From contig JAFVAA010000108.1 of assembly GCA_017476305.1 (NCBI GenBank), positions 1-6,293 on the forward strand: a DNA stretch of 6,293 nucleotides. The letters run 5' to 3'. This DNA comes from Lachnospiraceae bacterium (GTDB lineage: Bacteria; Bacillota; Clostridia; Lachnospirales; Lachnospiraceae). The position numbers and the translations under genes were made by a program. How positions within the stretch are numbered: position 1 is the stretch's first letter; each line of letters begins with the position of its first letter. Below, piece by piece: positions 1 to 4,906 of this stretch. The notes under the pieces are model-generated. The model was not told where the DNA came from and did not search any database. It worked only from the letters and a program-made list of their open reading frames with translations.

Positions 1-135
1 GATTGTACGGTCGAGCGGGTGGAAGAGGATTTATATAAATGTGTCTTTTTCGAAAAACAGCGTGCGGTCACGCCTGGGCAGGCACTGGTGCTCTATGAGG
101 ACGGGATGGTAGCCGGTGGAGGGACGATTTTATAA
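1..135 (+). CDS. mnmA: tRNA-specific 2-thiouridylase MnmA, C-terminal end (partial)
   Basis: Only the last 44 codons are in the window, read in frame 1 and ending with TAA at 133-135. The translation contains QRAVTPGQALVLYEDGMVAG followed by GGTIL. This matches the C-terminal beta-barrel ending of MnmA (xRAVTPGQxxVxYxGxxxxGGGxI). MnmA uses ATP and a relayed persulfide sulfur to place the 2-thio group on the wobble uridine of Lys, Glu and Gln tRNAs in the cytoplasm. The catalytic PP-loop and cysteines lie upstream of the window and cannot be checked. The gene has no evident functional link to the transport genes downstream, and the long palindrome that follows it separates them. The match is to a short but distinctive tail, so the call is fairly secure. 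Confidence 0.85.
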   Translation, partial: DCTVERVEEDLYKCVFFEKQRAVTPGQALVLYEDGMVAGGGTIL

Positions 136-154
136 ATTTGCCGGAAAGAGGTTA

Positions 155-257
155 AGGAACTGTCACGAAATAACTTACAGCATTTTGTGAGCAGAAACAC
201 CCTATATGCAAGCGTTTCAGCTCACAAAATGGTAAGTTTTAATTCGTGACAGTTCCT
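155..257. repeat. 103-bp near-perfect palindrome (MITE-like element or large hairpin)
   Basis: The outer 15 bp AGGAACTGTCACGAA (155-169) pair perfectly with TTCGTGACAGTTCCT (243-257). Pairing continues inward with small mismatches: CATTTTGTGAGC (181-192) with GCTCACAAAATG (220-231), and GAAAC (194-198) with GTTTC (214-218). The loop is about 15 nt (199-213). It lies between mnmA and the regulator gene and encodes nothing. The right side is followed by a short T-run (264-270), so the transcript could end here. A long, imperfect inverted repeat of this size is also typical of non-autonomous transposon relics. TAAGGA occurs directly at 153-158 and 257-262, but it overlaps the inverted repeat and is not clear proof of a target duplication. 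Confidence 0.8.
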
Positions 258-297
258 AAGGATTCTTTTTGTGTGAGAAATTAGAGGAGGTATTACT

Positions 298-675
298 TTG
301 AGCGAAAACCAGAGTGAATTCCATGCGCATTCCCATGTACATGGCGAGGAACATCATACGCATTCCCATATGCATGATTCGGAGGAGCATCATCACAGTC
401 ATTCCCATACCCATGATCCGAAGGAAATCAAAAAGATCATAAACCGCATTTCCAGAAGCATCGGACATTTGGAGTCGATCAAGCGAATGCTGGAGGATGG
501 GAGAGACTGCTCGGAGGTGCTGATACAGATTGCGGCTGTTCGTGCGGAAATCAATAATGCCGGGAAAGTGCTGCTAAAGGAGCATATGGAGCACTGTATC
601 GTGGAGGCGATGGAGGAAAATGATGCCGAGGCGATGGAAAAGTTAAATGCTGCAATCTACCAGTTTATGAAATGA
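298..675 (+). CDS. CsoR/RcnR-family metal-sensing transcriptional repressor with His-rich N-terminus
   Basis: The protein is 125 aa and starts at TTG (298), with AGAGGAGG at 283-290 and a 7-nt gap; no better start is nearby. Residues 1-40 hold 15 histidines in HSHxH blocks. Residues 41-125 form the all-helical metal-sensitive repressor domain (DUF156): INRISRSIGHLESIKRMLED, then DGRDC, then the helix ending KEHMEHC. C71, H96 and C100 have the same spacing as the Cu(I) ligands C36, H61 and C65 of Mycobacterium tuberculosis CsoR, so the metal site looks intact. RcnR-type nickel/cobalt sensors carry His rather than Cys at the last of these positions. The His-rich tail suggests extra Ni/Co/Zn/Cu binding. 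Members are cytoplasmic tetramers that leave DNA when they bind their effector. Likely targets are the C/G-tract palindromes at 1823-1837 and 1969-1983. I see no such site or convincing promoter in front of this gene. The inducing metal is not determined. Confidence 0.88.
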   Translation: MSENQSEFHAHSHVHGEEHHTHSHMHDSEEHHHSHSHTHDPKEIKKIINRISRSIGHLESIKRMLEDGRDCSEVLIQIAAVRAEINNAGKVLLKEHMEHCIVEAMEENDAEAMEKLNAAIYQFMK

Positions 676-798
676 TAGTCGTGAAAGCAAAAGCAAGTGT
701 TATAATAAAACCTTGTTAGAACCTCGTTAAAAGCTTGCCTTTATAAGAGGTTCTAACAAGGTTTTATTATAATGCGAAGCGCGCTCGCGCCCGAGGAA
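675..798. repeat. Intergenic repeat family, copy 1 (interrupted)
   Basis: Two halves match copy 2 at 3045-3104. The left half 675-708 matches 3045-3078 at 31 of 34 positions (differences at 682, 698 and 704, all transitions). The right half 775-798 matches 3081-3104 at 22 of 24 (differences at 783 and 789, both G/A). Between the halves copy 2 has only 2 nt, whereas copy 1 has 66 nt belonging to a palindrome. The right half contains a hairpin, CTCG-CGCC-CGAG at 784-795, that is kept in copy 2 with one loop change. The repeat starts on the last base of the regulator's stop codon and fills the gap to the convergent methyltransferase gene. It encodes no convincing protein. Family identity is unknown to me. 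Confidence 0.8.
700..772. repeat. 73-bp palindrome with 26-bp perfect arms, inside repeat copy 1; possible bidirectional terminator
   Basis: Positions 700-725 and 747-772 are perfect reverse complements over 26 bp, with a 21-nt loop (726-746). The arms begin TTATAATAAAACCTTG and end CAAGGTTTTATTATAA. The element sits exactly at the centre of the surrounding repeat, where copy 2 has only GTTATGATAAC (3069-3079), itself a small palindrome. TTATAA flanks the inner part on both sides (700-705 and 767-772), which would fit insertion of a short palindromic element into a TTATAA-like target, but the ends are ambiguous because the flanks are themselves palindromic. It lies between two convergent genes, so the hairpin could end transcription from both sides. 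Confidence 0.75.
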
Positions 799-811
799 AC
801 CGAAGGTTTCC
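795..811. other. Small perfect hairpin after repeat copy 1
   Basis: GGAAACC (795-801) and GGTTTCC (805-811) form a perfect 7-bp stem with a GAA loop. It immediately follows the CTCG/CGAG hairpin of the repeat and is absent from copy 2. It lies 57 bases past the methyltransferase stop, in the 3' untranslated part of that minus-strand transcript. No T-run follows on either strand, so it would not be a classic intrinsic terminator on its own. Confidence 0.5.
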
Positions 812-867
812 GAAGTTTTGCTTTTGATGAGGATATTTATGAAATAATAAATAAGTACCCTGTTCTT

Positions 868-1749
868 TTAGTTTTTGATTGCCTTTACCATGAACAGCGG
901 AGTGGACGAAAAGTTAATCTTTTCTTTATCTGTCCAGACCTGTTTCCAGATGTCTTCGTGAATGGATACCTGAAAACCGAGGCTCTTGAGGATTTTTTGA
1001 TCCCATTCCGGTCGTTTGAGCTTAGAGAGCGGAACTCGGTGGGCAATTCCTTCCATGACATCAAAACCTTCCCCGATGTTTTCATCCTTGATGCCTTCTC
1101 TGGCGGTGTTTTCACGGTCCTCTTCGTAGTGGCTCAGGGCATCTTCGTCAAACAGGTAGCGGTACCAGTTGGCATCGAAATTTAGGAGGAGTCCGCCTGG
1201 CTTTAGCACACGCTTCCATTCTCTGTAGGCGTGTTCCGGGTGAGGCAGATTCCATGTCAGGTTGCGTGATACGATGACATCAAAGGAGTAATCCGCAAAG
1301 GAGAGATTTTCTGCGTTCATTTCATAAAAGTGGATTTTCTCTGCGAGAGCTCCTGCGTTTCTTTTTGCCTGTGCCAGCATGGACGGAGTCAGGTCAATGG
1401 CAGTGACCGAAAAGCCTGCTTCTGCCAAGATGATAGAAAAAAAGCCGGGACCTGTACCGATGTCCAGGATGCGAAGCTTTTGCGTCCTGTTGTTTTCGGG
1501 TTTTTCATTTATGGTGGTGTTCAGAAATTTGCATGTGGGTTTTATATGATGGTTTCTGATGCTATGGCTGCCGGAATGGAAAGGAACCGGTTCAAAATGA
1601 GAGATAATTTGTGTACACAGCAGTTCGCGCCAGATAGCATGCTTTTTTGAGGAAAGCTCTGACTGATTTAGTTCGGAATAACCGGGAGCACGTCTGGTCC
1701 AATAGGTCCTGTTCTCGTTTATTATGGTGTTTGTAGAATAATCATTCAT
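868..1749 (-). CDS. Class I SAM-dependent methyltransferase (UbiE/Methyltransf_11 type) with His-rich insert
   Basis: The protein is 293 aa when started at the ATG at 1749, which has GGAGG eight bases upstream; in-frame ATGs at 1764 and 1824 fall on that ribosome site or inside an operator. Rossmann-fold motifs are clear. Motif I is LDIGTGPGFF (95-104). The acidic residue after strand 2 is D119 in VTAIDLTPSML. NAENL (145-149) and FDVIVSRN (156-163) follow, then RVLKPGGLLL (180-189). It should transfer a methyl group from SAM, but the acceptor cannot be named. Residues about 52-90 form a linker with H51, H58, H62, H67 and H68 that seems longer than usual for the family; part of it (about 67-83) is encoded by a repeat found elsewhere in the window. 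The gene is transcribed divergently from the importer operon and appears to share its control region, which suggests a role with the imported metal or chelate. Convergent with the repressor gene. Confidence 0.85.
   Translation of the reverse strand: MNDYSTNTIINENRTYWTRRAPGYSELNQSELSSKKHAIWRELLCTQIISHFEPVPFHSGSHSIRNHHIKPTCKFLNTTINEKPENNRTQKLRILDIGTGPGFFSIILAEAGFSVTAIDLTPSMLAQAKRNAGALAEKIHFYEMNAENLSFADYSFDVIVSRNLTWNLPHPEHAYREWKRVLKPGGLLLNFDANWYRYLFDEDALSHYEEDRENTAREGIKDENIGEGFDVMEGIAHRVPLSKLKRPEWDQKILKSLGFQVSIHEDIWKQVWTDKEKINFSSTPLFMVKAIKN
1503..1549. repeat. Short repeat, copy A, inside the methyltransferase coding sequence
   Basis: TTTCATTTATGGTGGT at 1503-1518 is identical to 5708-5723. The similarity continues in the same order: TCAGAA (1521-1526 and 5725-5730), CATGTG (1532-1537 and 5737-5742) and TATGA (1545-1549 and 5750-5754). 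Overall agreement is about 80% over 47 nt by hand alignment. On the minus strand it encodes about residues 67-83 of the methyltransferase, including the stretch TTINE; the same frame of copy B also reads TTINE. The reading frame of the methyltransferase stays open through it. Confidence 0.65.
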
Positions 1750-1822
1750 AGAAATTTCCTCCATGTATAAAACCAGATAAATATTCGCTATTTGTATTTT
1801 TACAGTTTTTTCGGATTTACAC

Positions 1823-1837
1823 AAGCCCCCCAGGGGG
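1823..1837. promoter_or_regulatory. C/G-tract operator 1 (methyltransferase side), candidate CsoR-family site
   Basis: The site is AAGCCCCCCAGGGGG, with C6 at 1826-1831, A at 1832 and G5 at 1833-1837. It is the exact reverse complement of 1969-1983. CsoR, RcnR, InrS and CstR repressors are known to bind operators built on runs of G and C with A/T-rich flanks, and this fits in type. It lies 7 nt downstream of a minus-strand TATAAA (1850 to 1845), so a bound protein would cover the transcription start of the methyltransferase. Confidence 0.68.
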
Positions 1838-1844
1838 TTCTTTT

Positions 1845-1873
1845 TTTATATACTCTGCATACCCTGACTTAAA
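1845..1873 (-). promoter_or_regulatory. Candidate promoter for the methyltransferase gene
   Basis: On the minus strand a TATAAA -10 box occupies 1850 to 1845. With a 17-bp spacer the -35 would be TTTAAG (1873 to 1868), a weak match to TTGACA. The predicted start is near 1838, at the edge of operator 1, and gives a leader of roughly 90 nt before the ATG at 1749. The -10 and its distance to the operator mirror those of the importer promoter, which is the main support. Confidence 0.5.
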
Positions 1874-1932
1874 TAAAGTTCTTTCTTTTTTAGAAATTAT
1901 CATTTTGGGAAAGACAGGATTTTTTCGTAGAA

Positions 1933-1962
1933 TTGCCTGTGCATGAAAATAAAATCTATAAA
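1933..1962 (+). promoter_or_regulatory. Candidate promoter for the importer operon
   Basis: TTGCCT (1933-1938) and TATAAA (1957-1962) form -35 and -10 boxes with an 18-bp spacer. The expected start lies near 1969, at the first base of the C/G tract of operator 2. The leader before the first permease ATG would be about 95 nt. It carries no open frame with a good ribosome site and no structure I recognise. Confidence 0.6.
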
Positions 1963-1968
1963 TTTTAT

Positions 1969-1983
1969 CCCCCTGGGGGGCTT
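1969..1983. promoter_or_regulatory. C/G-tract operator 2 (importer side), candidate CsoR-family site
   Basis: The site is CCCCCTGGGGGGCTT, the exact reverse complement of operator 1, with centres 142 bp apart (1832 and 1974). It begins 6 nt after the TATAAA box of the plus-strand promoter, so it should overlap the start of transcription. The A/T-rich flanks on both sides match the usual setting of CsoR/RcnR-type operators. Confidence 0.68.
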
Positions 1984-2063
1984 AAAAAATCTTTTTTTGC
2001 CCGTTACAATGTGAATTATGATTTCTGTTCGGAGAGGCAGGGGTTGGAAAGGACGAAGGAAAA

Positions 2064-3038
2064 ATGGGAAAATATATTGTCAGGCGACTTTTACAGCTGA
2101 TTCCGATATTGTTTGGGATTACTTTTTTATCCTTTGCCATGATGCGTATCGCGGGAAGTGATGCCGTGATGGAAAAATATTCGAATGCCGGAGCTGCTGT
2201 TTCACAGGAAGTGATTGATGCTGCCAGGGAGGAGCTGGGACTTGAACAGTCGTTTTTCAAACAGTATTTTTTGTGGCTGTTTGGAATGCTTTCGGGGGAT
2301 ATGGGGGTGAGTTACATCTCTGGTCTGCGGGTTTTTGATACGTTTCTTTCGAAGCTTCCGGCGACGCTTCTTTTGACAGCCATGAGTATTTTCCTTACGG
2401 TAGTCATTTCGATTCCATTCGGGATACTTTCTGCTGTTTCCTATGAAAAATCAAAAGAAAGCAGGAGAGGGCTTTCTAAGTTTCTGTTTGCTTTGATAGA
2501 CTTTGTCTTTCGTTTTTTTAGTTTTATCGGAAATTCTTTTCCGAATTTTTTTGTCGCATTGCTTTTGATGCATTTTTTTTCCATTCGTCTGGGGCTTTTT
2601 CCCGTGATTGCGAAGGGAGTGTCCTTTCAGAGCGCGGTTATGCCGACGCTGACTCTTGCCATTTCTATGTCTGCGAAATATCTGCGGCAGGTTCGTGCGA
2701 CGATTTTAGAGGAATTGCAAAAGGATTATGTACTTGAGGCAAAGGCGAGAGGTGTGAAGAATTCTGTGATTCTGTGGGGCAGCGTACTGAAAACCTCGAT
2801 GCTTACGATTCTTACTCTTTTGGCTCTTTCCATCGGAAGCCTTTTGGGTGGGACTGCCATCATAGAGAGTATTTTTATGTGGGATGGTGTAGGAAAACTC
2901 GCCGTAGATTCGATTATGATGCGCGATTATCCGATGATTCAGGCATATGTCGTGTGGATGGCGATTATCTATGTGTTTGTCCATCTGGTGACGGATCTTT
3001 TCTATCATGTTTTTGATCCGCGTGTTCAGCAGCAGTAA
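2064..3038 (+). CDS. ABC importer permease, NikB/DppB/OppB family
   Basis: The protein is 324 aa, starting at the ATG at 2064 behind the purine-rich stretch GGACGAAGGA (2051-2060). The N-terminus KYIVRRLLQLIPILFGITFL is the classic first membrane helix of this permease family (about 8-29). An extracytoplasmic region follows (30-98), then further helices at about 99-123, 137-173, 188-206, 244-270 and 293-317. The EAA coupling loop that contacts the ATPases is EELQKDYVLEAKARGVKNSV (216-235). The C-terminal family motif ESIFMWDGVGKLAVDSI (268-284) and the final FDPR are intact. Together with the next permease it forms the membrane channel of a nickel- or peptide-type importer. It is the first gene of the operon, directly behind operator 2. 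Family membership is secure; the substrate is not. Confidence 0.92.
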   Translation: MGKYIVRRLLQLIPILFGITFLSFAMMRIAGSDAVMEKYSNAGAAVSQEVIDAAREELGLEQSFFKQYFLWLFGMLSGDMGVSYISGLRVFDTFLSKLPATLLLTAMSIFLTVVISIPFGILSAVSYEKSKESRRGLSKFLFALIDFVFRFFSFIGNSFPNFFVALLLMHFFSIRLGLFPVIAKGVSFQSAVMPTLTLAISMSAKYLRQVRATILEELQKDYVLEAKARGVKNSVILWGSVLKTSMLTILTLLALSIGSLLGGTAIIESIFMWDGVGKLAVDSIMMRDYPMIQAYVVWMAIIYVFVHLVTDLFYHVFDPRVQQQ

Positions 3039-3044
3039 AGATAA

Positions 3045-3104
3045 ATAGTCGCGAAAGCAAAAGCAAGCGTTATGATAACTCGAAGCGCACTCGCACCCGA
3101 GGAA
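3045..3104. repeat. Intergenic repeat family, copy 2 (uninterrupted), inside the importer operon
   Basis: This copy begins 6 bases past the first permease's stop codon and matches copy 1 (675-798) in two blocks, 31 of 34 and 22 of 24 positions. Its centre is GTTATGATAAC (3069-3079), a small palindrome, where copy 1 has the 73-bp palindrome. A CTCG-CACC-CGAG hairpin lies at 3090-3101. It makes up most of the 135-nt gap between the two permease genes, in an operon where gaps of this kind are normally short. The frame through it is open toward the next gene, but the ribosome site argues against it being translated. Confidence 0.78.
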
Positions 3105-3173
3105 TATAGGGAGAGTAAACCAATGCGAACATGGTTTGCTATGCAAAAAAAGTGCTTCGGCATGGAGGCAAAA

Positions 3174-4043
3174 ATGAAGGATAAAAAAATGAGGTTTCCG
3201 GGTATACAAAAAAGTCCGGAACAGAAGATGCACAAAAGCAGTATCAGAAAACGTCTTTTTCTATTTGGCTTTTTCGCAGGGCTTTTGATTCTCTGCTCTG
3301 TTTTTTCCGGATGGCTTTGTCCGTATGATCCCTACGAACAGAATCTGGAACAGGCTCTGGCTGCACCTTCTGTTCATCATATTTTGGGGACAGACCGGTA
3401 TGGGAGAGACATGCTGTCGCGTGTGATTATAGGCAGCAGGACCAGTATCTTAGGGACTCTTTTTCTGGTGGCGGTGATTACGGTATTTGGAACCTTTGTG
3501 GGAATGATTTGTGGTTTTTATGGGAAATGGATTGACGGGCTTTTGATGCGTATTTCTGATATTTTTCTCGCTTTTCCTGGGTTAGTGTTTGCTCTGGCGG
3601 TGGCAGGTGTGCTGGGTGGCGGGCTGCAGAATGCAATCATTGCTTTAGTGGCGATTTCATGGCCGAAATACGCCAGAATCTCCAGAAGCCAGACACTGGC
3701 ACAAAAAGAAATGACCTATATGAAGGCAGTGAAACTTTCCGGGAGCAGCACGTGGAAAATGCTTTTCAGGCATATTCTGCCTAATATTTTAGGCCCGGTG
3801 CTCGTGACTTCGATGCTCGATATCGGTACGATGATGATGGAGCTTGCCGGACTTTCCTTTTTAGGGCTTGGGGCAAAACCGCCGATGGCTGAGTGGGGAA
3901 GTATGATGAGTGATTCGCGAAGTCTTTTGCAGACGGTGCCCTGGGTGGTGTTCGCACCGGGATTTGCCATTTTTCTTTCTGTGATGATTTTTAATCTTTT
4001 GGGAGATGCTGTGAGGGATTATCTGGATCCGAAGATGCGATGA
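3174..4043 (+). CDS. ABC importer permease, NikC/DppC/OppC family
   Basis: The protein is 289 aa from the ATG at 3174, which has GGAGG at 3164-3168. The frame is open further upstream through repeat copy 2, but those codons have no good ribosome site and would add residues unlike the family. A cytoplasmic N-terminus is followed by a helix (about 27-47). The diagnostic motif HHILGTDRYGRDMLSRVIIG (68-87) then leads into GSRTS. Further helices lie at about 94-117, 131-148, 155-165, 207-231 and 258-276. The EAA loop is MTYMKAVKLSGSSTWKMLF (180-198), followed by RHILPN. The signature GLSFLGLGAKPPMAEWG (226-242) is complete. It pairs with the preceding permease. There is a 121-nt gap to the ATPase gene. 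Nothing is missing or truncated. Confidence 0.92.
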   Translation: MKDKKMRFPGIQKSPEQKMHKSSIRKRLFLFGFFAGLLILCSVFSGWLCPYDPYEQNLEQALAAPSVHHILGTDRYGRDMLSRVIIGSRTSILGTLFLVAVITVFGTFVGMICGFYGKWIDGLLMRISDIFLAFPGLVFALAVAGVLGGGLQNAIIALVAISWPKYARISRSQTLAQKEMTYMKAVKLSGSSTWKMLFRHILPNILGPVLVTSMLDIGTMMMELAGLSFLGLGAKPPMAEWGSMMSDSRSLLQTVPWVVFAPGFAIFLSVMIFNLLGDAVRDYLDPKMR

Positions 4044-4048
4044 ACTGG

Positions 4049-4057
4049 TGATATAAT
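4049..4057 (+). promoter_or_regulatory. Candidate internal extended -10 promoter before the ATPase genes
   Basis: TGATATAAT at 4049-4057 is a perfect extended -10 (TG-N-TATAAT) 6 bases past the permease stop. No good -35 lies upstream, which extended -10 promoters can tolerate. It could supply extra transcript for the two ATPases and the binding protein. A weaker second possibility is TTGCTG (4096-4101) with TATAGT (4118-4123) at a 16-bp spacer. A/T-rich DNA yields such matches by chance, hence the low score. Confidence 0.35.
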
Positions 4058-4164
4058 CCTCCTTTGGGTGAGGAGCCAAGGAAGTTAAAGTGGGCTTGCT
4101 GGTTTTGCTCTGGATATTATAGTGGCTGGGAAGGAGAGCAGATTAGTTTTTTGGGGAGAAAGAT

Positions 4165-4878
4165 ATGGATGAGATATTAGCATATGAGCAGGTGGAAATC
4201 TGCTATGACGGTCTGCCGGTTGTGCGGGATGTGAGTTTTTCTTTGGGAAAGGGCGAAATCCTCGTCATCGCAGGAGAGTCTGGAAGCGGGAAAAGCACTT
4301 TGATAAAAGCGGCTATGGGGCTTTTAGGTTCTGCAGGCATGGTGACGCGGGGAAGTATACGGTATTATGGGAAAAATCTTCTGGAGCTTTCGGAGAAAGA
4401 GCTTCGGAAATGGAATGGAGCAGAGCTTGGGATGATTTTTCAAAATACCGGAAGTTCTTTCTGTCCGGTTCGGACGATGGGGGCACAGCTTTATGAGAGT
4501 ATGCGGGCGCATGAAAAAGTGACAAAGGTGGAATTTCGGGAAAAGGCACTTTCCCTGTTTCAGAAAATCGGGTTTGAAAACGGAGAGAGGATTCTTTCCT
4601 GTTATCCCTTTGAGCTTTCAGGAGGTATGCAGCAGAGAGTCGGGATTGCGGCAGCGATGCTTCTGCATCCGAAGGTCCTTTTGGCAGATGAGCCGACAAG
4701 TGCGCTGGATGGATATGTGCAGAAGCAGGTGGTAGAGGAAATGCTTCGTGTGCGGGAGATTTATGATACTTCTATCGTTCTCGTGACACATCATATCGGG
4801 GTGGCGAGGGCAATGGCAGACAGGATTCTGGTACTGAAGGACGGAGAAGTGGTGGAGCAAGAAACGGATGCTTTTTAG
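4165..4878 (+). CDS. ABC importer ATP-binding protein, NikD/OppD-type
   Basis: The protein is 237 aa from the ATG at 4165 (GGGGAGAAAG at 4153-4162). The nucleotide-binding domain is complete: Walker A GESGSGKST (37-45), Q-loop Q93 in IFQN, signature LSGGMQQR (151-158), Walker B VLLADEP (171-177), D-loop SALD (179-182) and switch H209. It hydrolyses ATP on the cytoplasmic side to drive the permease pair. It ends at VVEQETDAF, soon after the nucleotide-binding core. Opp/Dpp D proteins run to about 330 aa with a C-terminal extension, so this length is closer to NikD (about 250 aa), though short even for that. The Q-loop region reads FQNTGSSFCPVRT, departing from the usual FQDPxxSLNPxxT, and VTHH replaces the common THD. 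The partner ATPase follows after 28 nt. Confidence 0.9.
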   Translation: MDEILAYEQVEICYDGLPVVRDVSFSLGKGEILVIAGESGSGKSTLIKAAMGLLGSAGMVTRGSIRYYGKNLLELSEKELRKWNGAELGMIFQNTGSSFCPVRTMGAQLYESMRAHEKVTKVEFREKALSLFQKIGFENGERILSCYPFELSGGMQQRVGIAAAMLLHPKVLLADEPTSALDGYVQKQVVEEMLRVREIYDTSIVLVTHHIGVARAMADRILVLKDGEVVEQETDAF

Positions 4879-4906
4879 ATATTTTAGAAATAGGGAGGAA
4901 ATGAGG

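Noticed and set aside
322..417. Tandem short DNA repeat or CRISPR-like array in the CAT-rich stretch
   Set aside because: The CATTCCCAT-like units are codons of the His-rich tail in an open frame with a strong ribosome site. Spacing is irregular and there are no spacers.
256..468. Met/Gly-rich minus-strand open frame opposite the His-rich tail
   Set aside because: It is the reverse reading of His and Ser codons (CAT gives ATG) and has no ribosome site.
772..1185. 137-codon plus-strand open frame opposite the methyltransferase, starting MRSALAPEE
   Set aside because: It begins in the repeat and runs antisense to a gene with clear SAM-binding motifs. It has no ribosome site and no recognisable domain.
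1750..1824. Longer N-terminus for the methyltransferase (ATG at 1824 or 1764)
   Set aside because: The ATG at 1824 lies within operator 1, downstream of the predicted promoter by too little for a ribosome site. The ATG at 1764 overlaps the GGAGG that serves the start at 1749.
1823..1850. Intrinsic terminator (C/G palindrome followed by a T-run) on the plus strand
   Set aside because: No plus-strand transcript needs ending here, the palindrome has only one base at its centre, and an exact mirror copy sits at the opposite promoter. An operator pair explains both.
3072..3173. Longer N-terminus for the second permease, through repeat copy 2 (RSALAPEE again)
   Set aside because: GGAGG at 3164-3168 points to the ATG at 3174. 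The extra 34 residues are repeat-derived and foreign to the family. RSALAPEE in both copies simply reflects the shared DNA; the two silent differences are too few to show coding selection.
4868..4906. Earlier start for the second ATPase
   Set aside because: The ATG at 4868 lies in the previous gene without a ribosome site, and the ATG at 4901 is only 2 nt from GGGAGG; 4907 has normal spacing and gives the usual family N-terminus.
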